From Acidobacteriota bacterium (lineage in GTDB: Bacteria; Acidobacteriota; Thermoanaerobaculia; Thermoanaerobaculales; Thermoanaerobaculaceae), in assembly GCA_021782525.1 (NCBI GenBank), contig JAJXUY010000131.1:1-5430 (forward strand): a stretch of 5,430 nt of DNA, in the 5' to 3' direction. The translations under genes were made by a program, and so were the position numbers. Shown piece by piece: positions 1-4,623 of the stretch (position 1 is the stretch's first letter; the number at the start of each line of letters is the position of its first letter). The notes under the pieces were generated by a model that saw only the letters and a program-made list of their open reading frames with translations, searched no databases and was not told where the DNA came from.

Positions 1-233
1 ACGGGCACGACAACGCCCGCGAGGCGGCGCAGGCGAAGTGGTACGCGGCCGACGTCGCGATGGGCGCCGCGGTCGAGTGCGCGCAGATCCTCGGCGGCTA
101 CGGCTACACGCAGGAGATGCCGGCGGAAAAGCTGATCCGCGACGCGAAGATCTACCAGATCTACGAGGGCGCGAGCGAGATCCAGAAGATGATCATCGTG
201 GCGAAGCTGCTGCGCATGCGCGAGGTGCACTGA
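1..233 (+). CDS. Acyl-CoA dehydrogenase, C-terminal fragment (5' end outside window)
   Basis: This is the last 76 residues of a cytoplasmic FAD-dependent acyl-CoA dehydrogenase, which introduces the alpha-beta double bond into acyl-CoA thioesters and passes electrons to electron-transfer flavoprotein. The first complete codon is at base 3 and the stop is TGA at 231-233. The visible part is the C-terminal helical domain, with the family signature ILGGYGYTQEMPAEKLIRDA followed by KIYQIYEGASEIQK. The glutamate in YEGAS (codon 165-167) aligns with the catalytic base of short- and medium-chain enzymes, where the usual motif is YEGTSEIQR. Here Thr is Ala and Arg is Lys, both conservative changes. 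The acyl chain specificity cannot be told from this fragment. A membrane-protein gene begins 2 nt after the stop, so the two are probably co-transcribed. Family assignment is secure; the substrate is unknown. Confidence 0.93.
   Translation, partial: GHDNAREAAQAKWYAADVAMGAAVECAQILGGYGYTQEMPAEKLIRDAKIYQIYEGASEIQKMIIVAKLLRMREVH
222..227 (+). promoter_or_regulatory. Shine-Dalgarno GAGGTG for the zinc-ribbon membrane protein
   Basis: GAGGTG lies inside the last codons of the acyl-CoA dehydrogenase gene, 8 nt before ATG at 236. It supports 236 as the start rather than an in-frame ATG at 38, which would read through the dehydrogenase coding region in a different frame. Confidence 0.7.
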
Positions 234-235
234 CC

Positions 236-943
236 ATGGCTGGCGACGTGCGCCGGCTCGTGCGCCGCATCGCCGACCGCTTCAAGCGCGCGTTCTACGG
301 GCCGACGTTCCGTTGCCCGGTGTGCCACTTTGTGCTCGCCGCGGTCGACGCCGACGGCAACGGCCTGCTCGTCTGCCCGGTGTGCGGCGCGGTGCTCGAG
401 ATCGAGGAGGTCTACGGGCACATCGTGCCGGTGGTGCTCGACATGGAGATCCACCGGCCGCAGCCGAAGCTGCGCGCCCACCCGATGGCGACGCACCTGC
501 CGATCGGCGCGTTCCCGGTGGCGCTGCTCGGGGCGGTCGCGCTCTTTTTCGCCTCGCTCGGCGCGCGCCTGGAGTGGCCGGGAGCTCGGTTCGCCGGCGC
601 GCCGGTGGTCGCGAGCGCCGTGCTCGTGCTGCTCGTGCTCTCGGTCGCGGGTTCCCTGCTGACGTTCGCTTCGGGCCTGTGGGACTGGAACTTCCGCTAC
701 CGCCGCCGCCCCTACCGCCAGATCCGCCTCAAGATCGCGTTCTCGATCGCGTTCCTCGCGCTCGGCGCGGCGGCGATCGCGCTGCACGCCTCGGGGGCGG
801 TGTTCGCGGCGTCGGGGCTGATGCGGCTCGACAGCGCCGCGGGCGTGCTCGGCGGCGCGGCGTACCTGTTGGTCCTGGCGGCGGACATGGCCGTGCTGGC
901 GACGCTCGGCCACGTCGGCGGCACGCTGGTGTTCGGCGAGTAG
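236..943 (+). CDS. Zinc-ribbon/rubredoxin-like + DUF2231-type four-helix membrane protein
   Basis: This 235-residue integral membrane protein has two parts. A soluble N-terminal region (about 1-80) carries two CPVC knuckles, Cys27/Cys30 and Cys47/Cys50, 16 residues apart. These should bind one zinc or iron in a zinc-ribbon or rubredoxin-like fold. The C-terminal part has four hydrophobic segments near residues 88-110, 122-146, 163-185 and 203-225. It opens with HPMATHLPIGAF (His82, His87), has SGLWDW at 146-151 and ends with GHVGGTLVFGE (His226). These match the DUF2231 pattern (HPxxVHFPIA, GLxDW, GGxLVY) as I recall it. DUF2231 has no established function; the conserved histidines could be metal or heme ligands, which is inference. 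The ATG start 2 nt after the upstream stop, with an SD 8 nt away, implies coupling to the acyl-CoA dehydrogenase. A role in electron transfer from that enzyme is possible but unproven. Confidence 0.85.
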   Translation: MAGDVRRLVRRIADRFKRAFYGPTFRCPVCHFVLAAVDADGNGLLVCPVCGAVLEIEEVYGHIVPVVLDMEIHRPQPKLRAHPMATHLPIGAFPVALLGAVALFFASLGARLEWPGARFAGAPVVASAVLVLLVLSVAGSLLTFASGLWDWNFRYRRRPYRQIRLKIAFSIAFLALGAAAIALHASGAVFAASGLMRLDSAAGVLGGAAYLLVLAADMAVLATLGHVGGTLVFGE

Positions 944-958
944 CGCGCCGCCGGCGCG
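944..958. terminator. GC hairpin between convergent genes, possible two-way terminator
   Basis: CGCGCC (944-949) and GGCGCG (953-958) form a perfect 6-bp stem with a 3-nt loop. It starts directly after the TAG of the membrane-protein gene and lies 14 nt beyond the stop of the convergent minus-strand gene. No T-run follows on either strand, so intrinsic termination is only a suggestion from position. The palindrome GGCCGGCC (958-965) adjoins it. Confidence 0.35.
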
Positions 959-972
959 GCCGGCCCGAACCG

Positions 973-1554
973 CTACTTCACGCCGAGTTGCTGCGTCACA
1001 CCGATGATCTGGTGCGCGGCGGCGCCCTGGTCGATCGCCTCGACCTTGCCGTCGCTCGTGAACATCACCCGGGAGGCGGGGTAGAGCGTTCCGTTGCCGT
1101 TGCCGTTGAGGTCGAGCGTCAGCTCGACGACGCCGAACGGCGTGTCGACCGAGCGGATCGCCTTGAGCTGCTCGAACAGCGGGAACGGGCGATCGAGCAC
1201 GGCGAAGACCTTGACGCCCTTGGGGGTGGGGAACTCTCGGATCACCGGCACGTCGAAGCCGATCAGGTCGCCGACGCGGATCCAGCCGCGCGCCGGCATC
1301 GCGGCGAGGTCGGTCATGACGGCACGCGGCCCATGGTCACCGAGCTCCTTGGAGAGGCGGGCGATCTCGGCGGGGGTGGAGAAGCTGTCGACGTGGAGCG
1401 TGACCGGGACGGTGACCGCCCCGGAGCTGCTGAGCAGGATGCCGGTGTACTCCGCCGGCAGCGGGGCGCCGTGCACCGCCGCCCCGGCCAGCGCCGGGAG
1501 CGCGACGGCGAGGAGCGCGACGAGGGTGGTGGGGGGTGTTCTCATTCTGTTCAT
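973..1554 (-). CDS. Secreted protein of unknown function, 193 aa
   Basis: The predicted protein starts MNRMRTPPTTLVALLAVALP and has a classical Sec signal peptide: basic N-terminus, hydrophobic core at about 9-23, small residues AGAA at 23-26 for cleavage. The start at 1554 is chosen because GGAGG (plus-strand 1560-1564) lies 5 nt upstream; in-frame ATGs at 1605 and 1566 have poorer support. The mature part, about 165 residues, has no transmembrane segment and no cysteine. Features include GWIRVGDLIGFDVPVIREF (90-108), a VLDRPFPLFEQ stretch (119-129), DTPFGVVELTLDLNGNGNG (137-155) and a C-terminal LGVK. The overall pattern (GWIRVG, DRPxxxFE, RSxDxPFG, D-NGxGxGTL) recalls a family of small secreted hypothetical proteins common in Acidobacteriota. 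That is from memory, and I know no function for it. It is transcribed away from the IorAB-type operon and convergent with the upstream pair. No clear promoter was found on its own strand. Confidence 0.8.
   Translation of the reverse strand: MNRMRTPPTTLVALLAVALPALAGAAVHGAPLPAEYTGILLSSSGAVTVPVTLHVDSFSTPAEIARLSKELGDHGPRAVMTDLAAMPARGWIRVGDLIGFDVPVIREFPTPKGVKVFAVLDRPFPLFEQLKAIRSVDTPFGVVELTLDLNGNGNGTLYPASRVMFTSDGKVEAIDQGAAAHQIIGVTQQLGVK
1091..1108 (-). repeat. Three tandem CCGTTG hexamers encoding Asn-Gly repeats
   Basis: CCGTTG is repeated three times without change on the plus strand. On the coding (minus) strand it encodes the NGNGNG run at residues 150-155 of the secreted orphan, just after DL. 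Identical codons in all three units suggest recent expansion. The run is probably a surface turn or loop; the preceding Asp and the Asn residues could also suit calcium binding, but no full EF-hand or RTX consensus is present. Confidence 0.75.
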
Positions 1555-1559
1555 CTCTG

Positions 1560-1564
1560 CCTCC
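1560..1564 (-). promoter_or_regulatory. Shine-Dalgarno GGAGG for the secreted orphan
   Basis: On the minus strand GGAGG sits 5 nt before ATG at 1554. It decides the start of the 193-residue protein and places the signal peptide at the very N-terminus, where the longer alternative (start at 1605) would bury it behind 17 residues. Confidence 0.75.
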
Positions 1565-1675
1565 ATGGGGCCCGGCCGGCCGCCGCGGACGCACCATCCA
1601 ACCACGAGCAGGCAACGCGGGGCGGCGGCCGCTTCTTCCCGGGTCGGTCGCGGGGAGCGGCGGCGGGCCGGCGCA

Positions 1676-1704
1676 TTGCCCGGCCGAGGTCGTGGCGCTA
1701 CGAT
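1676..1704 (+). promoter_or_regulatory. Sigma70-like promoter for the IorAB-type operon
   Basis: TTGCCC (1676-1681) and TACGAT (1699-1704) are separated by exactly 17 bp, each matching 4 of 6 consensus bases. They lie in the 188-bp divergent intergenic region (1555-1742), which otherwise is GC-rich with no other clear element. Transcription would begin near 1711, giving a leader of about 30 nt with the SD GAGGGGG (1731-1737) 5 nt before the ATG at 1743. No operator repeats were recognised beside it. Confidence 0.6.
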
Positions 1705-1742
1705 GACAGACAGACGACCACGTTGACCGCGAGGGGGCAGGG

Positions 1743-2219
1743 ATGACGAAGACCATCCGGTTCCGCTTGAACGGCACGCCCACGACGATCCAGACCGACG
1801 GCGAGCGCACGCTGCTCTGGGTGCTGCGCGACGACCTCGGGCTCACCGGCACCAAGTTCGGCTGCGGCGAGGGGATCTGCGGCGCCTGCACGGTGGTGGT
1901 GGACGGGGAGGCGGTGCGCTCGTGCAGCGTGACGGTCGCCTCCGTGGACGGCCACGACGTGACGACGATCGAGGGCCTCGCCCGCGGCGGCGCGCTGCAC
2001 CCGCTGCAGGCGGCGTTCGTCGAGCACGGCGGCTTCCAGTGCGGCTACTGCACGTCGGGGATGATCATGAACGCCTACGCGCTGCTGCGCGCCGACCCGC
2101 ACGCGACGGCCGCGGCGATCGCCAAGGGAATGGAGGACAACCTCTGCCGCTGCGGCGCCCACAAGCGGATCCTCGCCGCCGTCGAGGACGTCGCGCGTGG
2201 GAAGGGAGGCGCGTCATGA
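1743..2219 (+). CDS. [2Fe-2S] subunit of a molybdenum hydroxylase, IorA-like
   Basis: This 158-residue protein is the small electron-transfer subunit of a xanthine dehydrogenase-superfamily enzyme and relays electrons from the molybdenum site through two [2Fe-2S] clusters. The N-terminal plant-ferredoxin-like domain (about 3-75) has Cys41, Cys46, Cys49 and Cys61 in the pattern GCGEGICGACTV...SC. The C-terminal four-helix domain (about 80-150) has Cys100, Cys103, Cys135 and Cys137 in FQCGYCTSGM and NLCRCGAH, with Gln99 at the position that normally contacts the pterin cofactor. All eight ligands are present and the length is normal for IorA, CoxS or HcrC-type subunits. The separate small subunit paired with a Tat-exported large subunit and no FAD subunit argues for the IorA type. 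It has no signal peptide of its own and is presumably exported folded with its partner. SD GAGGGGG is 5 nt upstream, and the stop overlaps the next start by 4 nt. The substrate is unknown, so no gene symbol is given. Confidence 0.94.
   Translation: MTKTIRFRLNGTPTTIQTDGERTLLWVLRDDLGLTGTKFGCGEGICGACTVVVDGEAVRSCSVTVASVDGHDVTTIEGLARGGALHPLQAAFVEHGGFQCGYCTSGMIMNAYALLRADPHATAAAIAKGMEDNLCRCGAHKRILAAVEDVARGKGGAS
2203..2209 (+). promoter_or_regulatory. Shine-Dalgarno AGGGAGG for the molybdopterin subunit
   Basis: AGGGAGG lies 6 nt before the ATG at 2216, inside the end of the IorA-like gene. With the ATGA overlap (2216-2219) it fixes the start of the large subunit and places the twin-arginine motif at residues 9-10. 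The open frame extends upstream to 1922, but that part only overlaps the small-subunit gene. Confidence 0.85.
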
Positions 2220-4348
2220 CCGGGAGCCGTGGCATCGACCGGCGCGACTTCATCAAGGTCGTGGGCGGGGGCATCGTGGTGCTGGTCAGCGCCGGGCCGT
2301 CGGCGCTGCTGGCGCAGGAGCGGCGCCGCATTTACCCCGAGGACCTCAACGCCTACCTGCGCATCGGCCCCGACGGCCGGGTGACCGTGTTCACCGGCAA
2401 GATCGAGATGGGCCAGGGGGTGATGACCTCGCAGGCGCAAATGGTGGCCGAGGAGCTGCGCGTGTCACTCGGCGCGGTCGAGATGGTCATGGGCGACACC
2501 GACCGCTGCCCGTGGGACATGGGCACGTTCGGCTCGCTGACGACGCGGATGTTCGGTCCGTACCTGCGCGCCGCGGCGGCTGAGGCGCGCGCCGTGATGC
2601 TGCGGCTCGCCGCCGAGAAGCTCGGCGTCCCGCGCGCCAAGCTGGTGGTCGCCGACGGCGTCGTCTCGGTCGCGGGCGACGCGTCGCGCAAGGTGAGCTA
2701 CGGGGCGCTCGCCGAGGGGCGGCGGATCGTGCGCACCGTCGGCGACAAGGCGGTGCTGCGCTCGCCGTCCGAGTTCACCGTGATGGGGACCTCGCCCGAG
2801 CGCTTCGACGCGCACGCCAAGGTCACCGGCGGCGCCAAGTACGCCGGCGACATCCGCCTCCCGGGGATGCTGTGCGCGTGCGTGCTGCGCCCGCCGGCGC
2901 ACGGCGCCACGCTCAAGGCGCTCGACACCACGGCGGCGGCGAAGCGGCCGGGGGTCGTCGTGGTCAACCAGGACGGCCTGGTCGCGACGCTGCACGCCGA
3001 CCCCGAGGCGGCCGCGGCGGCGCTCGCGCTGGTCAAGGCGACGTGGGACACGCCGGCGCCGCCGTTCGACACCGAGACCGTGTTCGACCACCTGATCAAG
3101 GCGGGCGGCGCGGGCGAGGTCGTGACCAGCCGCGGCGACGTCGCAGCGGCGAGGAGCGCGGCGGCGCGCCTGTTCCAGACGACCTACCGCAAGGGGTACG
3201 TGGCGCACGCGGCGATCGAGCCGCACACGGCGGTCGCCGAGGTGAGCGGCGACAAGGTCACGATCTGGGCCTCGACGCAGACGCCGTTCCCCACCCGCGA
3301 CCGCATCGCGGAGGAGCTCGGCCTGGTGAAGGACAAGGTGCACGTGGTCACCCCGTTCGTCGGCGGCGGGTTCGGCGGCAAGAGCGCCGGGCTGCAGGTG
3401 AGCCAGGCGGCGAAGCTCGCGCGCATCACGGGCAAGCCGGTGCAGGTGCGCTGGAGCCGGGCCGAGGAGTTCTTCTACGACACGTTCGACCCCGCCTGCG
3501 TGGTCACGATCGCCTCGGCGCTCGACGCGGCGGGGAAGATCTCGTTGTGGGAGTACCACGTGATCGCGGCGGGGACGCGCGGCACCGAGCTGTTCTACGA
3601 CGTGCCCAACGTCTCGATCCGGTCCTCGGGCGGGCGACGCGGGGAGGGGCCGAGCCTGCACCTGTTCTCCGTCGGGCCGTGGCGCGCCCCCGGCGCCAAC
3701 ATGAACATCTTCGCCAAGGAGTCGCAGGTCGACATCATGGCCGCCGCGGCCGGCCTCGACCCGCTCGAGCTGCGGCTGCGCAACACCAGCGACCCGCGCA
3801 TGCGCGCCGTGATGCAGGCGGCCGCCAAGGCGTACGGCTGGACGCCGCGCCCGGCGCCGGCCGGCACGGGCCGCGGGCGCGGCCTCGCGTGCGGGATCGA
3901 CGCCGGGTCGTACGTGGCGTTGATGGCGGACGTGACGGTGGACCGGACGACTGGGGCGATCCGCGTCGAGCGCGTGGTGGCGGCGCAGGAGATGGGCGTG
4001 GTCGTGAGCCCGACCGGGGCGCAGATGCAGATGGAGGGGTGCATCACCCAGGGGTTGGGCTACACGCTGACCGAGGAGCTGCGCTTTTCCGGCGGCGACA
4101 TCCTCGACCGCAACTTCGACACCTACCACGTGCCGCGCTTCTCCTGGCTGCCGAAGATCGAGACCGTGCTGGTACGCAACGACGAGGTCGCGCCGCAGGG
4201 CGGCGGCGAGCCGGCGATCGTCCCAATGGGCGGCGTCGTCGCCAACGCGGTGTTCGACGCCACCGGGGTGCGCTTCGACCGCCTGCCGCTGACGGCCGCG
4301 CGCGTCCGCGAAGGCCTGACGAGGGCGAAGGGGAACTCCCCCGCGTAG
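2216..4348 (+). CDS. Tat-exported molybdopterin-binding subunit of a molybdenum hydroxylase, IorB-like
   Basis: This 710-residue catalytic subunit should hydroxylate an N-heterocycle or oxidise an aldehyde using water-derived oxygen at a molybdenum-pterin site. A Tat signal is visible: RRDFIK at 9-14, hydrophobic stretch 15-32, likely cleavage near Ala33, so the mature enzyme is probably periplasmic. The domain order is IorB-like: an N-terminal molybdenum-binding segment with KIEMGQGV (62-69), a short aldehyde-oxidase hammerhead domain from about 197 (AKVTGGAKYAGDI), then the main molybdenum-binding domains. Visible landmarks are Gln355 (STQTPF), GGGFGGK (383-389), GPWRAPG with Arg490, and GGGEPA with Glu665, which aligns with the catalytic glutamate of xanthine oxidase. 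Ser390 follows GGGFGGK where xanthine dehydrogenases have a purine-binding Glu, so xanthine is an unlikely substrate. Length is within the family range and no frameshift is seen. It is translationally coupled to the [2Fe-2S] subunit. Acceptor and substrate are not evident from the neighbours. Confidence 0.94.
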   Translation: MTGSRGIDRRDFIKVVGGGIVVLVSAGPSALLAQERRRIYPEDLNAYLRIGPDGRVTVFTGKIEMGQGVMTSQAQMVAEELRVSLGAVEMVMGDTDRCPWDMGTFGSLTTRMFGPYLRAAAAEARAVMLRLAAEKLGVPRAKLVVADGVVSVAGDASRKVSYGALAEGRRIVRTVGDKAVLRSPSEFTVMGTSPERFDAHAKVTGGAKYAGDIRLPGMLCACVLRPPAHGATLKALDTTAAAKRPGVVVVNQDGLVATLHADPEAAAAALALVKATWDTPAPPFDTETVFDHLIKAGGAGEVVTSRGDVAAARSAAARLFQTTYRKGYVAHAAIEPHTAVAEVSGDKVTIWASTQTPFPTRDRIAEELGLVKDKVHVVTPFVGGGFGGKSAGLQVSQAAKLARITGKPVQVRWSRAEEFFYDTFDPACVVTIASALDAAGKISLWEYHVIAAGTRGTELFYDVPNVSIRSSGGRRGEGPSLHLFSVGPWRAPGANMNIFAKESQVDIMAAAAGLDPLELRLRNTSDPRMRAVMQAAAKAYGWTPRPAPAGTGRGRGLACGIDAGSYVALMADVTVDRTTGAIRVERVVAAQEMGVVVSPTGAQMQMEGCITQGLGYTLTEELRFSGGDILDRNFDTYHVPRFSWLPKIETVLVRNDEVAPQGGGEPAIVPMGGVVANAVFDATGVRFDRLPLTAARVREGLTRAKGNSPA

Positions 4349-4365
4349 CTCGGCGGACCCGACCC

Positions 4366-4398
4366 CACCGGCTACGGCCCGGTGACCGGGCGCACCGG
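4366..4398 (+). other. Alternative GC hairpins after the IorB-like gene
   Basis: Starting 18 nt after the IorB-like stop, CACCGG (4366-4371), CCGGTG (4379-4384) and CACCGG (4393-4398) can pair in two mutually exclusive 6-bp hairpins with loops of 7 or 8 nt. A 15-bp palindrome, GCCCGGTGACCGGGC (4377-4391), overlaps them. They could stabilise the 3' end or help termination, but no T-tract is present and chance is a real alternative at this GC content. Confidence 0.3.
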
Positions 4399-4413
4399 CG
4401 AGGTCGGTCGGGA

Positions 4414-4446
4414 GCCCGGGCGCCTTGACAAGGGGGCGTCCCGGGC
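4414..4446 (+). terminator. Strong GC hairpin, candidate terminator of the IorAB-type operon
   Basis: GCCCGGG plus CGCC (4414-4424) pairs with GGCG, a bulged T, and CCCGGGC (4435-4446), giving an 11-bp stem with a 10-nt loop (4425-4434). It is the strongest inverted repeat I see in this 275-bp non-coding stretch (4349-4623). The downstream sequence CAAGGTTGGTAT is only slightly T-enriched, so it is not a textbook intrinsic terminator. Its loop contains the TTGACA element described separately. Confidence 0.4.
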
Positions 4447-4453
4447 CAAGGTT
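4425..4453 (+). promoter_or_regulatory. Candidate promoter upstream of the subtilase
   Basis: A perfect -35 hexamer TTGACA (4425-4430) is followed after 17 bp by AAGGTT (4448-4453), a poor -10 that keeps only the second A and last T of TATAAT. The next better AT-rich patch, TATCAC (4456-4461), is 25 bp away, too far. If used, the transcript would begin near 4460 and have a leader of about 165 nt before the ATG at 4624. The perfect -35 makes a promoter plausible; the -10 keeps confidence low. Confidence 0.4.
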
Positions 4454-4502
4454 GGTATCACTCGAACAGTGCGTCGATGGCCCTGCTGTCATCGGTTGCG
4501 GA

Positions 4503-4518
4503 CCGCCCCCTCGGGCGG
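4503..4518 (+). other. Hairpin in the putative subtilase leader
   Basis: CCGCCC (4503-4508) and GGGCGG (4513-4518) form a 6-bp stem closed by a CCTC loop, about 100 nt before the subtilase start codon. It does not cover the ribosome-binding site. No riboswitch consensus was recognised in 4460-4623, so its role, if any, is unknown. Confidence 0.3.
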
Positions 4519-4610
4519 CGGGGCGTGAGCGGCGCGGCACGGAGTCGGGAGCGGGGAAGGGAGGTGACGGCGGGTCGTGCGGAGTCTTGAGGCGAGGTGG
4601 ACCGAACCCG

Positions 4611-4617
4611 AGGGAGG
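4611..4617 (+). promoter_or_regulatory. Shine-Dalgarno AGGGAGG for the subtilase
   Basis: AGGGAGG is 6 nt before ATG at 4624, the same sequence and spacing used by the IorB-like gene. It fixes the start directly at a basic residue pair followed by a signal-peptide core. Confidence 0.85.
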
Positions 4618-4623
4618 CGATCG

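Noticed and set aside
38..235. In-frame upstream extension of the zinc-ribbon membrane protein to an ATG at 38
   Set aside because: The stretch overlaps the acyl-CoA dehydrogenase C-terminus in another frame and is Arg/Asp-rich; the ATG at 236 has a well-spaced SD.
1555..1605. N-terminal extension of the secreted orphan to a start at 1605
   Set aside because: It would put 17 residues before the signal peptide, and GGAGG is placed for the ATG at 1554.
1603..1680. Possible promoter for the orphan gene on the minus strand (TTGCCT at plus 1610-1615)
   Set aside because: No acceptable -10 hexamer at 16-18 bp spacing.
313..1746. Plus-strand open frame of 477 codons spanning two genes and the divergent region
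   Set aside because: It crosses the zinc-ribbon membrane protein gene, the orphan gene on the other strand and a promoter, and its composition is typical of a GC-driven shadow frame.
2872..4428. Long plus-strand open frame (518 codons) out of phase with the molybdopterin subunit
   Set aside because: Arg/Gly/Ala-rich composition, no SD, lies within a real gene in another frame.
2465..4540. Very long open frame (691 codons) on the minus strand opposite the molybdopterin subunit
   Set aside because: The plus-strand frame encodes an unmistakable conserved enzyme. The antisense product is Arg/His/Ala-rich low-complexity, as is usual for shadow frames in GC-rich DNA, and it has no recognised motif.
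4477..4590. Small open frame (37 codons, MALLSSVADR...) in the putative subtilase leader
   Set aside because: No Shine-Dalgarno site, Arg/Gly-rich composition and no recognisable features; not supported as a leader peptide.
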